55,352 bases of DNA from UBA2589 sp038120095 (GCA_038120095.1 JAYOKZ010000019.1:1-55352); one strand, 5' to 3'. Counted from the stretch's first letter, positions 1 to 8,072 are shown. Notes: generated by a model not told the origin, from the letters alone. Program-made: numbers and translations.

Positions 1-2009
1 TCGAGCTCGAGAAGTTCATACACGCGGATGGGTTCCTCCTTTCCCTTCACCGCGATGTTGTCGAGCTCGCGGACCCGGTAGGAGCCCTCTCCCGCCTCGA
101 GCGTCACCTCGGAGACCATGTTGAGCGTGTCGTATGTCTTGTTCGCAGGCTCCAGACGCGCTGCAAGGTTCACGGCGTCGCCGATCGCGGAGTAGTCGAA
201 GCGGTCCTCTCCGCCCACGTTGCCGACCACGACCTCACCCGTGTGCACCCCGATTCGAACCTTCAAGGGCTCATGGTCCTCGGTTCTCTCAGCCCATCGG
301 TCATTCAGCGCGCTCATTCGCCGTTGCATGAAAATAGCGGTGCGCATCGCCCGATCGGCATGGTCGGGAACGTCTTTCGGGGCGTTCCAGAAGGCCATGA
401 TCGCGTCCCCGATGTACTTGTCGAGATAGCCGTTTTCGTCGAAGACGACCTGCGTCATGTCGTTCAGATATTCGTTCAGGAGCGCGATCAGATCCTGTGC
501 GTCCATCTCCTCGGAGATGGTCGTGAACCCGGAAAGATCGGAAAAGAGGAGCGAAAGGGGACGCTTCTCGCCACCCAGGGTGAGAGAGGAGGGATCCTTG
601 AAGATTTCGGTTACGACGTCCGGTGAGAGGTATTTGCCGAATGCCCCCCTGATGAAGCGTTTCTCCTTGCCCTCCACGACGGCGACATACGCGACACAAC
701 CCACATATGAGAGAGCCGCGGCAAGGCTTGGGGTGGCGATTGGAACCCAGAGTCCCACCGCACCGAGATTCAGGTATTCACCACCGGGGCCGTAGATGGA
801 GCCCCCCCACGCCCAGAAAGCGACGACCCAGATACCCAGGATCATACCCGCTGTCAGGGCTGCTCCCCATGCGGCCCCCTGGCGAAATACGAGACCGCCG
901 GATGTCGCGGCGACGACCAGCATCAGAAGAAATCGGGCCGTGGGTCCAAGTTGCCGAATGTACGAGCCGTCGACGATGTTCTGGAGCGCGTTCGCGTGAA
1001 TCTCGATGCCGTACATCCAGGTGTACGTTTCGCCTTCATCGAAGCCTTCGCCCGGCGGGACCCGGTACTCGTAGAACGGCGTCCGAAATCGATCCTCGGG
1101 GTGAAAGCCGGTCCCGAGCAGAACGATCTTGTCCTCGAAGAATTCGGGAAAGAAGAGGGCGGTCGCGACTGCGGCGGAAGATCCGATCGACTGAAAGGTT
1201 CCGGGTGGGTCCTCGGCCAACGTGCTGGACGGCGGGCCATAGAAGCGGATCGGGAACGGAATGATGGTGCCGGGACTGTCGTCGCTCTGGTCTCGCCATG
1301 CCGCGGGTACGACCCCGAGCTCGCCGGGCAGCCCCGGCAGGGCCAGGCGTCCCGAGGACCATGCTGCACGCAGGATCGAGTCTGCATCGAGCCCCCGCGC
1401 GTGCGCCCACATCGACAGAGCAAAAGACGGGGCGAGGCCATCGCCGGATCGGACTGCGAGCGTCCCGTTTCGGAAGGTGGAAAAGGAAGATGGGAGCTCC
1501 GCCGTTCCGATCTCATGGGCGACGTCGGCGAAGAATGGATGGGGCGGGATGACGAATGACCCGGAGTCCGTCCGCTCCACCGGGGAGACGAGGATGACGT
1601 TTCCCGCCCGCTCGATGGCATCACGGAGGAGTTCGTTGCCTCCGTCGATCGCATTCAGGTTTTCGTTCAGGTCCGCGAGGAAGACGTCGATCCCGATCGT
1701 GCGGGCACCTGCCTGTGCCACGGCATCGACGAGGGATGCGAGGTGAGCGCGCGGGAACGGTGTGATCCATGGGGCACTCTCGTCCTCCAGAGAGAACTCG
1801 TCGAAGAGCACCATGACGACGTCACTCGCTCTCTCTCCGCGTCCGCTCTGGAAGGACTCCTGAGTCGTGTGCTGACGGCGGTCGAGGGTGAATTCCTCGA
1901 ACGCGCGGAGTCCCGTCACCCCCCCCTGGACGTCTCCCAGCAGCACGGCGAGGCCGATCGAGGCAAGGACGATGATCGCGGTGGCGATATACCGCTGCGA
2001 ACGCTTCAC
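1..2009 (-). CDS. CHASE2-domain class III adenylate/guanylate cyclase (3' end outside window)
   Basis: Membrane sensor cyclase predicted to make cAMP (or cGMP) in response to an extracytoplasmic signal. Residues about 10-28 form one membrane segment, 60-350 match a CHASE2 sensor region, 357-445 hold two or three further membrane segments, and a class III cyclase domain begins near 480. Metal-binding Asp are at about 491 (in FSDLSGFT) and 535, the purine-binding Lys at 531, and the transition-state Asn and Arg at 614 and 618. The second specificity position (607) is Ser, where adenylate cyclases usually have Asp or Thr, so the nucleotide is not certain. The start is GTG at 2009, because an in-frame TAA lies two codons upstream. 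It is the last visible gene of an operon, 43 bases after the caspase gene. At least 669 codons are visible. Confidence 0.9.
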   Translation of the reverse strand, partial: MKRSQRYIATAIIVLASIGLAVLLGDVQGGVTGLRAFEEFTLDRRQHTTQESFQSGRGERASDVVMVLFDEFSLEDESAPWITPFPRAHLASLVDAVAQAGARTIGIDVFLADLNENLNAIDGGNELLRDAIERAGNVILVSPVERTDSGSFVIPPHPFFADVAHEIGTAELPSSFSTFRNGTLAVRSGDGLAPSFALSMWAHARGLDADSILRAAWSSGRLALPGLPGELGVVPAAWRDQSDDSPGTIIPFPIRFYGPPSSTLAEDPPGTFQSIGSSAAVATALFFPEFFEDKIVLLGTGFHPEDRFRTPFYEYRVPPGEGFDEGETYTWMYGIEIHANALQNIVDGSYIRQLGPTARFLLMLVVAATSGGLVFRQGAAWGAALTAGMILGIWVVAFWAWGGSIYGPGGEYLNLGAVGLWVPIATPSLAAALSYVGCVAYVAVVEGKEKRFIRGAFGKYLSPDVVTEIFKDPSSLTLGGEKRPLSLLFSDLSGFTTISEEMDAQDLIALLNEYLNDMTQVVFDENGYLDKYIGDAIMAFWNAPKDVPDHADRAMRTAIFMQRRMSALNDRWAERTEDHEPLKVRIGVHTGEVVVGNVGGEDRFDYSAIGDAVNLAARLEPANKTYDTLNMVSEVTLEAGEGSYRVRELDNIAVKGKEEPIRVYELLEL

Positions 2010-2052
2010 GGGTTACCGGCCCCGAGCGGACCGAGGACCCGCGCCCGATGCA

Positions 2053-3951
2053 TCAGTTGGTGATTTCGTAGACGACCGAGGCCGTACCCCACGAGTTCAG
2101 GCGGACTGCGTCGCCATCGAGCCCCGCCGCGCGCTTGAGCGCTGCAGTGATTTCTCCAGCGAAGTCCGCGCCACCCGCACGATACACGTCCTGAGACGAA
2201 GCCAGTTCGATATCGAGTGGCTCCTCGGTCAGGAAGGCGCGCACGAGGCCACCTCCCGCGGGCTCGAGTGCCTGGAAGACGAGGTCGCTGCCCGGGTATT
2301 CCAGTCTCTGACCCGCGCGAATCCGCATCGACGGATCGTCCGCGTTCGGCAACAGCATCGCGACCGTCCCGTCGGTTCCGAGATCCACCAGAGTGACGTA
2401 GCCATCCCGATCGGACTCGATGAAAAAGCGGATTTCTTCACCGATTCCGAAGGACGTCTTCTCCCCCAGCAACTTCACATCGAAGCCGAACGTCTGGGCC
2501 GGATTGTCCATATCGCCGAGCGTCTTGGCTGCGGATTCCTTCAGGAGAATTTCCGCAAGTTCGCTCATGGCGGCATCGGTTGCGGCGATTCCTTCGTGGC
2601 GGGCGAAACCGTCCGAGCCGATCACTCGCAACTCGTCGCCACGCCGGCGGACGATCAGATGACTGAAGGACTGGTCGTCCTCGATCAGACGAATCGCGGA
2701 CGATGTGCCGAGGGACGCCGCCAGTGATTCGGCCAGTCGGGTTTCGACTGCGGCGACGTTCACCAGCAGGGGGCTCTCCACATATACGTACGAGGTGAGG
2801 CGTGCTTGGTCACCCTCCGCTACCGAGCCCGAGACGACGTCGACGCTGGTCGCGCGCTGGCTGACCGAGGAGACGACCATTCGGGCGCCCGTCTCCGACT
2901 CGAACACGGAGCCGGGGGTGATGCCGAGTGCCAGTCCCGCGCCGAGTTCGGCGGTACCGCTTCCGGCCGACGTCACCGGAAGCGCCATGTCGCCACGACC
3001 TTCGGTGTCGCCTTCCAGGAAAAAGAGGGGCAGATCCTTGAGAGACACGTCTTCGGAAATATACGGATCCTGCTGGAAGCGATTCCGCTTCAGAGCCTCA
3101 TAGGCGTTCTCGAAGACTTCGTCGTAGCTCGCATCTTCGGGTGCCTTCCACATCTGCTGGACGAGGAACGTCGTGAACGCACCCCCATGAAATGCTTCCC
3201 GACCTTCAACAGCGGGAAAGAACGCGTCCACGGCCACCTGAAACGGCTGAGCCGCGGCCAACTCCAACACCCGCGTTTCTCCGGAGTCGAAGCCGGTGTC
3301 GTCTTCCGTCTGGCCGGGGAGAGCTCGTCGCTGAGCTCCTTCCGGGCGGTCGATGTCATTGATGTCACGGGCGAGGAGACGGCCTTTCGAGAACGGGGTC
3401 ACGTCCCGGGTGCCGGTCCCCGAATTACAGTTGTCGAGAACGACCAAGACGTTGTTCGTCGGCAGCATGCCGAGCCAGTCATTGAACTGGTCATCGGAGA
3501 TATCGAACTCGGTGCTGGAGGCGACGACGTCCGCGGGCGCGATGGTCTCGTCCAGCCCGTCGTCCTCGTCCCCATCCTCGTCCCACATCTGCGATCCGTG
3601 CCCGGCGTAGAAGATCACGACATTGTCCCCGGGTCGCGCGTTGCCGACGAGCCAATCGGTAATCCCCTCTTCGATCGCGTCGCGCGTGGCTTCCTGGTTC
3701 AGAAGCATTCGCACGTTGCTCTCGGGAAACCCGCCCCGCATGACGAGCACGTCCCGGATCCGACGCGCATCGTGCTCCGCACCCGGCAGGTCGCCACCTT
3801 CGACATCGTCGAAGTTGATGTAGTCACTGATGCCGACCACGAGGGCCCAGTGGGTCAGGTCGGTCCGTTCCTGAGGGCCGAAGGCAAGGAGTGGGAGGGT
3901 GAGAGCCATGGTAGCCATCGTGGCCACCCGCCCTCGAAGCAGATTCTTCAT
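2053..3951 (-). CDS. Secreted caspase-family (C14) peptidase with C-terminal DUF4384-like region
   Basis: A caspase/metacaspase-like cysteine protease of 632 residues. The N-terminal 25 residues look like a signal peptide (basic start, then a hydrophobic stretch to about residue 24), so it probably acts outside the cytoplasm. The peptidase fold spans about 33-310: the LVVGISDY strand, the catalytic His near 118 in YAGHGSQ and the catalytic Cys near 175 in DNCNSG, a variant of the usual DSCHSG. An acidic insertion rich in Asp and Glu (about 124-134) follows the His. The C-terminal part, near 480-590, resembles DUF4384, a domain often attached to bacterial caspases. Its start overlaps the stop of the upstream MBL gene by 4 bases, so the two are translationally coupled. 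Family assignment is firm; substrate and physiological role are unknown. Confidence 0.88.
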   Translation of the reverse strand: MKNLLRGRVATMATMALTLPLLAFGPQERTDLTHWALVVGISDYINFDDVEGGDLPGAEHDARRIRDVLVMRGGFPESNVRMLLNQEATRDAIEEGITDWLVGNARPGDNVVIFYAGHGSQMWDEDGDEDDGLDETIAPADVVASSTEFDISDDQFNDWLGMLPTNNVLVVLDNCNSGTGTRDVTPFSKGRLLARDINDIDRPEGAQRRALPGQTEDDTGFDSGETRVLELAAAQPFQVAVDAFFPAVEGREAFHGGAFTTFLVQQMWKAPEDASYDEVFENAYEALKRNRFQQDPYISEDVSLKDLPLFFLEGDTEGRGDMALPVTSAGSGTAELGAGLALGITPGSVFESETGARMVVSSVSQRATSVDVVSGSVAEGDQARLTSYVYVESPLLVNVAAVETRLAESLAASLGTSSAIRLIEDDQSFSHLIVRRRGDELRVIGSDGFARHEGIAATDAAMSELAEILLKESAAKTLGDMDNPAQTFGFDVKLLGEKTSFGIGEEIRFFIESDRDGYVTLVDLGTDGTVAMLLPNADDPSMRIRAGQRLEYPGSDLVFQALEPAGGGLVRAFLTEEPLDIELASSQDVYRAGGADFAGEITAALKRAAGLDGDAVRLNSWGTASVVYEITN

Positions 3952-4889
3952 GTGCCGCCATCCAGTCGGTAGTCCACGCCCTCTCTTGCGGCGTTGATGG
4001 TCATCCCGCTGCCTGACCGTGCCGCATCTTCACGCATCTTCGCCACGATTGCCGAGAGTTCGTAATCAGTGCGGGTGGGATCGTGGTGGCAGAAGAGCAA
4101 TTCTTTCACCCCCGCGTCCTGAGCGAGCTGCAACGTCTGTTCGAAGGTCGAGTGCCCCCATCCGAGACGTTGCGGATATTCCTCTGCTGTATACATGGAG
4201 TCATGCAGCAAAAGATCCGCGTCGCCGCAGAACTCGACGAGACGCTCGCGGAAGTTCGGCCCCACATCCGGGTACATGTCTCCCTCGAGCTCGTTGTCCG
4301 GAATGAAGCAGATCACCCGTCCGTCGACCTTGATCTTGTAGCCGTTCACAAAGGACGCGTGGCGGACCCGCATGGCCTCGATTTCGAAAGGGCCGACTTC
4401 GTAGCTGCCCGCGTTGAGATGCTCGAACTCCATTTCTGCAGCCACGAAGCTGAATGGGATCGGGAAGTAGATCGGTCCCATCTGACCCGCGAACAGATTC
4501 TGAACGTCGATGTCCTTCTGCTTCGGCCCGATGACCCTGATGATGTCCTCGGGGTCGTAGAGCGGCGCGAAGAACGGGAAGCCCTGGATGTGGTCCCAGT
4601 GGAAGTGGGTGAGAAAGATGTGCACCGCATTGCGGCCGCGCTCCACCAGATCCTGCCCGAGGGGGCGAATGCCTGAACCTGCATCGAAGATGATACGAAG
4701 GTCTTCGGAGCAGACTTCGAGACAGGTCGTGTTTCCCCCGAATTCGACCGTTTTCGGGCCGGGTGAGGGGATCGAGCCTCGAGTGCCCCAGCATCGGACC
4801 GCGAGCCCTTCACTGGAGGTTTTCCTTGTCGTGTCGCCAGTGGGTTCCAAGAGAATGCGCTCGGGATATAGGCGGGTGGCGCGACGCAC
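3948..4889 (-). CDS. MBL-fold metallo-hydrolase (possible cyclic-nucleotide phosphodiesterase)
   Basis: Metallo-beta-lactamase-fold hydrolase, 313 residues. The N-terminal core has WGTRGSIPSPGP, then GGNTTC, DAGSG near 70, and the metal site HFHWDH at 95-100. Later ligands are a His in VRHASF, an Asp in the LLHDSMY strand and a His in FCHHDP. The sequence is closely related along its length to the MBL half of the fusion protein at 52818-54038. Yeast PDE1-type phosphodiesterases share this fold, and the gene leads an operon ending in a nucleotide cyclase, so cyclic-nucleotide hydrolysis is a reasonable but unproven guess. The listed start is GTG at 4889, without a clear ribosome site; the first 28 residues are not part of the fold, so the true start may be further in. 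Confidence 0.82.
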   Translation of the reverse strand: MRRATRLYPERILLEPTGDTTRKTSSEGLAVRCWGTRGSIPSPGPKTVEFGGNTTCLEVCSEDLRIIFDAGSGIRPLGQDLVERGRNAVHIFLTHFHWDHIQGFPFFAPLYDPEDIIRVIGPKQKDIDVQNLFAGQMGPIYFPIPFSFVAAEMEFEHLNAGSYEVGPFEIEAMRVRHASFVNGYKIKVDGRVICFIPDNELEGDMYPDVGPNFRERLVEFCGDADLLLHDSMYTAEEYPQRLGWGHSTFEQTLQLAQDAGVKELLFCHHDPTRTDYELSAIVAKMREDAARSGSGMTINAAREGVDYRLDGGT

Positions 4890-4944
4890 CGTTGTTCAGA
4901 TCGCACTGCAATGTATGAAGCTACTCGGCGCTGCCGCGAGCATT

Positions 4945-4979
4945 TTTATAAGGTATCAGGCCCGCACCATTCGGCGGGC
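4945..4979 (-). promoter_or_regulatory. Candidate promoter and inverted repeat for the MBL-caspase-cyclase operon
   Basis: On the minus strand a TATAAA hexamer lies at 4950-4945, about 56 bases before the MBL start. No good -35 is visible, but at the expected distance (4968-4973) sits an inverted repeat: GCCCGC at 4960-4965 and GCGGGC at 4974-4979, with an 8-base loop. A repeat over the -35 of a weak promoter would suit a regulator site. It could also be a simple hairpin. Confidence 0.3.
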
Positions 4980-5031
4980 TGCGTGTACTACCCGCGGCAC
5001 TCACGGTCTCATGGCATGGTGATCATACCAC

Positions 5032-5331
5032 ATGGCTGTAACTGAAAAAGACATCCGAACCGCCCTCAAGGGGGTCAAGGACCCGGAACTCGGGCTTGAT
5101 CTCGTGGTTCTCGGCCTCATTTACGATATCGAGATCGACGGCGACCACGTCGACACCGTGATGTCCCTGACCTCGCCCATGTGCCCCGTAGCTGGTCAGA
5201 TCGTCGAGGACGTGAAGGCTGCGATCGAGGGTGTGGAGGGGGTCGCATCCGCTGAGGTGGAACTGACCTTCGACCCTCCGTGGACGCCCGAGCGTATCAG
5301 CCCGCTGATTCGGGCGTCGCTCGGTCTCTGA
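5032..5331 (+). CDS. DUF59 / MIP18-family protein
   Basis: A 99-residue stand-alone DUF59 domain protein. The family signature KDPELGLDLVVLGLIYDIEI is followed by SPMCPVAG with the conserved Cys, and by the closing FDPPWTPERIS segment. Stand-alone DUF59 proteins act in iron-sulfur cluster assembly or maturation (SufT, the MIP18 group), and the domain is also the N-terminal half of PaaD. Here it comes just before a phenylacetyl-CoA epoxidase operon that has a second DUF59 gene, so it may help load iron into that diiron enzyme or serve general Fe-S assembly. A hairpin after its stop suggests a separate transcript. It is divergent from the MBL operon. Confidence 0.85.
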   Translation: MAVTEKDIRTALKGVKDPELGLDLVVLGLIYDIEIDGDHVDTVMSLTSPMCPVAGQIVEDVKAAIEGVEGVASAEVELTFDPPWTPERISPLIRASLGL

Positions 5332-5338
5332 GTTCGGG

Positions 5339-5361
5339 CCGGCGCAGATCTTGAGCGCCGG
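5339..5361 (+). terminator. Hairpin after the DUF59 gene
   Basis: CCGGCGC at 5339-5345 pairs perfectly with GCGCCGG at 5355-5361 around a 9-base loop, 8 bases after the DUF59 stop. A T-rich stretch follows only about 10-20 bases later, so termination efficiency is uncertain. Confidence 0.45.
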
Positions 5362-5409
5362 ATCCTCGATGTTAGTTTTCTTACACTCTTTCGTCGATCG
5401 TGACGAAAG
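5351..5409 (+). promoter_or_regulatory. Candidate promoter and palindromic operator of the paa operon
   Basis: A modest promoter can be drawn as TTGAGC (5351-5356), 16 bases, TAGTTT (5373-5378). Just downstream lies a clear palindrome: CTTTCGTC at 5388-5395 and GACGAAAG at 5402-5409 with a 6-base centre, ending 18 bases before the paaA start. A palindrome between promoter and start codon is a typical repressor position; paa operons elsewhere are controlled by PaaX or TetR-type PaaR. No regulator gene is in the window. Confidence 0.4.
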
Positions 5410-5427
5410 TGTCATAAAAGAGAGAGA

Positions 5428-6372
5428 ATGATGAGCCAGTTCACTGATGAAGAGCTGATGCAGAAAGTTCAGGCCGGGTACATGGTCGAGGGCCCGGAGG
5501 ACATGACCGAAGGGTACCGCAAAGCGCTCCGAGTGCAGTTGACCGTGCAGGCCGACACCGAACTGATGAGCGCTCCATCGTATTGGATGGCGGCGCGCCA
5601 CGCTCCGTCGACCAACACGCAGGTGAGTGCCCACGCCATCATTCAGGACGAGCTGGCTCACGCGAACATCGCCTATCGTCTGCTCGAAGACATCGGCGAA
5701 TCCAAGGAGCATCTCGTCTACGGGCGCCAGCCCCATGAGTTCAAGCACCCCTACGGCTTCGATCAGCCTCTCGACAACTGGGCCGAGCTCGTGGTCGCGA
5801 CGGGCTTCTTTGACCGAGCGGGAATTACGCTGCTCACGGACGTTCACGAGAACACTTCGTACGCTCCGCTCAAGCGGGCCCTGGTGAAGATCGGTATGGA
5901 GGAGACCTTCCACCTGCGCCACGGTGAGGTGTGGATGCGCCGTCTCGCCAAAGCCGGCGGCGAGGCGCGTGAGCTCGTGCAACGGGCTGTGGACTGGATG
6001 TTCCCGATGACCATTGAATGGTTCGGTCTCCCCGACTCCATGAAACGCCACTCCGGCCAGCTCGATTTCCGGCTGAAGGGGCTCACGAACGACCAGCTCC
6101 GCCAGGTCTGGATGTCGTCCACGGTACCTCTCTGTGAGGAACTCGGGCTGGATGCCCCCGCGCACTGGGACGACGAAAAGGGAGAGTATGTGCTCGACTA
6201 CCCATTCCCCTGCCAGTACGACGCGGTCGACAAGCACTGGGCGTTCGATGAGGGCGAGATCTCCTGGGACGCGGTCTTCGAGCGGTGGAAGGGGCGGGGA
6301 CCCATGAATGAGATCTACGTCGAGTCGGTGCAGCGGTCCCGCATGGATGTCCAACGTTGGCTGGCGGCCTGA
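5428..6372 (+). CDS. paaA: Phenylacetyl-CoA epoxidase, catalytic subunit A
   Basis: Catalytic diiron subunit of ring-1,2-phenylacetyl-CoA epoxidase, which epoxidises the aromatic ring of phenylacetyl-CoA in aerobic phenylacetate breakdown. At 314 residues it is the normal length. The ferritin-like helices show candidate iron ligands: Glu45, the DELAH motif at 74-78, and EE-x2-H at 158-162. The C-terminal stretch around DYPFPCQYDAVDKHW and the final MNEIYVESVQRS segment also look like PaaA. It is the first gene of a compact operon with paaD-like, paaB and paaC genes. Two adjacent ATG codons (5428, 5431) can serve as start; the preceding purine-rich AGAGAGAGA is the only ribosome site visible. 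Confidence 0.93.
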   Translation: MMSQFTDEELMQKVQAGYMVEGPEDMTEGYRKALRVQLTVQADTELMSAPSYWMAARHAPSTNTQVSAHAIIQDELAHANIAYRLLEDIGESKEHLVYGRQPHEFKHPYGFDQPLDNWAELVVATGFFDRAGITLLTDVHENTSYAPLKRALVKIGMEETFHLRHGEVWMRRLAKAGGEARELVQRAVDWMFPMTIEWFGLPDSMKRHSGQLDFRLKGLTNDQLRQVWMSSTVPLCEELGLDAPAHWDDEKGEYVLDYPFPCQYDAVDKHWAFDEGEISWDAVFERWKGRGPMNEIYVESVQRSRMDVQRWLAA

Positions 6373-6373
6373 C

Positions 6374-6805
6374 GTGACGATCCTGGCGCTTCCCGTGGTC
6401 GAGCGGTGTCGCAAGGCGGGGCTGCCGCTCCCGGTCACGTCACACATGAGCGGGGGTCGGGACCAGTGGTCTGCGCCGTTGGACAAAGCTCCGGAAGACG
6501 TTGTCCAGGGCACGTGGCAGCTGCTTCAGGAAGTCCTTGATCCGGAAATTCCGATCAGCCTTCCCGAGCTCGGACTGATCTACGATGTCACGGTCGAGGA
6601 TCGGGTTGCTCGCATCGAGCTCACCTTCACGGCGACCGCGTGCCCGTGCATGGAGTTCATTCGGGAGGACATATCGGATCGGCTCGAGTCGGAGTCGTGG
6701 ATCGATCGGGTCGACCTGGTGGAGGTTTGGGATCCTCCGTGGACGAGCGACCGGATCACGCCGGAGGGACGGCAAAAACTGAAGAAACTCGGTGTGAGCG
6801 CCTGA
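6374..6805 (+). CDS. paaD: PaaD-like protein, DUF59 domain only
   Basis: DUF59 protein in the paaD position of the epoxidase operon. PaaD is needed for an active epoxidase, probably in cluster or iron delivery. The domain runs from WQLLQEVLDPEIPIS to WDPPWTSDRITPEGR, with conserved Cys in TATACPCMEF. Full-length PaaD continues into a C-terminal zinc ribbon; this protein stops right after the DUF59 domain, and a matching zinc-ribbon gene sits at 7830-8072. The chosen start is GTG at 6374, one base after the paaA stop, because the codons that follow have the same G/C-rich third positions as the gene; ATG at 6446 is the alternative and gives 119 residues. Confidence 0.8.
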   Translation: MTILALPVVERCRKAGLPLPVTSHMSGGRDQWSAPLDKAPEDVVQGTWQLLQEVLDPEIPISLPELGLIYDVTVEDRVARIELTFTATACPCMEFIREDISDRLESESWIDRVDLVEVWDPPWTSDRITPEGRQKLKKLGVSA

Positions 6806-6816
6806 GCGAGAGAGCC

Positions 6817-7044
6817 ATGAACGAGTTCGTGTACGACGTCTTTACGCGCAAAGAGCGAGGCGACCGGTTGCAGCACGTTGGCTACGTCGACGCGCTGGAT
6901 GACGAGACCGCCAAGGTGTACGCGTGGACCGCCTACGACGAAGAGAAGTGGTTCGAGATGTGCGTCGTGAGGCGCACGAACGTCCTGCCCGTGAACCGGA
7001 CGGAAGGTCTGTTCGTGGAGGCGCAGAGGTCGAACCATGTCTGA
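6817..7044 (+). CDS. paaB: Phenylacetyl-CoA epoxidase subunit B
   Basis: Small subunit B of the phenylacetyl-CoA epoxidase complex, where PaaB helps hold PaaAC pairs together. It has 75 residues, somewhat shorter than the usual 90-100. The family pattern is visible: an aromatic-rich first strand ending in VFTRKERGDRLQHVG, then the helix DALDDETAKVYAWTAYDEE and the closing strand MCVVRRTNVLPV. The ATG at 6817 follows the DUF59 gene by 11 bases with GAGAGAG upstream, and the end overlaps the paaC start by 8 bases, which supports coupled translation. Confidence 0.85.
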   Translation: MNEFVYDVFTRKERGDRLQHVGYVDALDDETAKVYAWTAYDEEKWFEMCVVRRTNVLPVNRTEGLFVEAQRSNHV

Positions 7045-7825
7045 CACCCTGAACCTCGATACGCTCGACCCCCCTCTGCGGAACGCCCTGATCCGTCTGA
7101 TCATCAGCCTTGCAGACTCCAAGCGTCTCCTCGGGATTCGCTATTCCGACTGGACGCTCGGTGCTCCCTCGATCGAGACCGGGATCTCCACGGCGTCGAT
7201 GACTCAGGACGAGTGGGGGCATGCCCGGCTGCTCTATGCCATGCTCAAGCAGCTCGGAATGGATCCGTCACCTGTGGAGCACGATCGAGCCGGTGAGGAG
7301 TTCGCGTGTGTTTCCGCACTTGACCACGAGCGGGCCGACTGGGCCGGCACCGTCGCCCTCATGACGCTTGTCGATGAAGCGGTGACGACGGTGCTTCGCT
7401 CATTCGGTCAGGGGTCGTTCGAGGTCGCTCGTACGCGGGTGCCCAAGATGCTCGCGGAAGAGGAGTACCACGCGAGCCTTGCCGCGGCCTGGTACCGGAG
7501 GCTGGCCGAGTCGGACGGTGACGCCGCGGATCTTCTGACGTCGGCGACGGAGGGGATGTTGCCGGGGCTGCTGGCATGGGTCGGTGCTGACGATGACACT
7601 GCACGGACCCTCGCAGAGGCCGGTGTGATTGCAACCGCAGAGGATCGGCTGGCCGGGTTTCGGGACGCGGTCCGGGACCTGGTGTCGCTGGTCGGGGTGG
7701 ATGTCGATTCGGTCGAACTTGCGGCCGATTGGGATGAAGCACGGGGCCGCACATCGGGTCGCCCCGATGAGGAGGCGTGCGAGCGGGCTCGCGGAGACCG
7801 GAACCGCGCACTGCTCGTCGAATAG
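7037..7825 (+). CDS. paaC: Phenylacetyl-CoA epoxidase subunit C
   Basis: Structural ferritin-like partner of PaaA in the epoxidase, 262 residues, normal length. Family landmarks are LADSKRLLGIRYSDWTLGAPSIE near 26-48, QDEWGHARLL at 57-66 and AEEEYHASL further on. The helical pattern and order behind paaB match paa operons. The start overlaps paaB by 8 bases. No PaaE-type ferredoxin reductase gene follows, so the electron-delivery subunit must be encoded elsewhere. Confidence 0.92.
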   Translation: MSDTLNLDTLDPPLRNALIRLIISLADSKRLLGIRYSDWTLGAPSIETGISTASMTQDEWGHARLLYAMLKQLGMDPSPVEHDRAGEEFACVSALDHERADWAGTVALMTLVDEAVTTVLRSFGQGSFEVARTRVPKMLAEEEYHASLAAAWYRRLAESDGDAADLLTSATEGMLPGLLAWVGADDDTARTLAEAGVIATAEDRLAGFRDAVRDLVSLVGVDVDSVELAADWDEARGRTSGRPDEEACERARGDRNRALLVE

Positions 7826-7829
7826 CGCC

Positions 7830-8072
7830 GTGGCTGCCGAACCTCCCTTCCGCGGTAAGCTCAGCGCCGAAGTACGCTCGTCTTCCTACAGCGCTGACGA
7901 GCGGCGTGAGGAATCACCGGACATTCTGCCCTCCGATCCCCCCTGCCCGTTCTGCGACGGGAGCGAGACCGAGATCATGAATGCCTTCGGGTCTCACGCC
8001 TCGGTCAGCACGTACTGGTGCCGAGCGTGCGGAAGCCCGTTTGAGATGATGCGGTGGAGGAGCGGGCCCTGA
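7830..8072 (+). CDS. Small zinc-ribbon protein resembling the C-terminal domain of PaaD
   Basis: An 80-residue protein starting with GTG four bases after paaC. Its C-terminal half has two Cys pairs, CPFCDGSETE and WCRACGSPFEM, spaced as a zinc ribbon. The pattern CPxC-acidic-x-FGSxA-x-WCRxCxxPFE is that of the C-terminal end of full-length PaaD, which the DUF59 gene at 6374-6805 lacks. The most economical reading is that PaaD is split into two polypeptides with paaB and paaC between the parts. The first 40 residues are low-complexity and unrecognised. Confidence 0.72.
   Translation: MAAEPPFRGKLSAEVRSSSYSADERREESPDILPSDPPCPFCDGSETEIMNAFGSHASVSTYWCRACGSPFEMMRWRSGP

Noticed and set aside
2806..3972. 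Long plus-strand open frame opposite the caspase gene
   Set aside because: The minus-strand caspase has catalytic motifs and a signal peptide; the plus-strand frame is its mirror.
5023..6513. Long minus-strand open frame across the paaA region
   Set aside because: It lies opposite clear DUF59 and paaA coding sequence and shows no protein-like composition of its own; typical shadow frame in GC-rich DNA.
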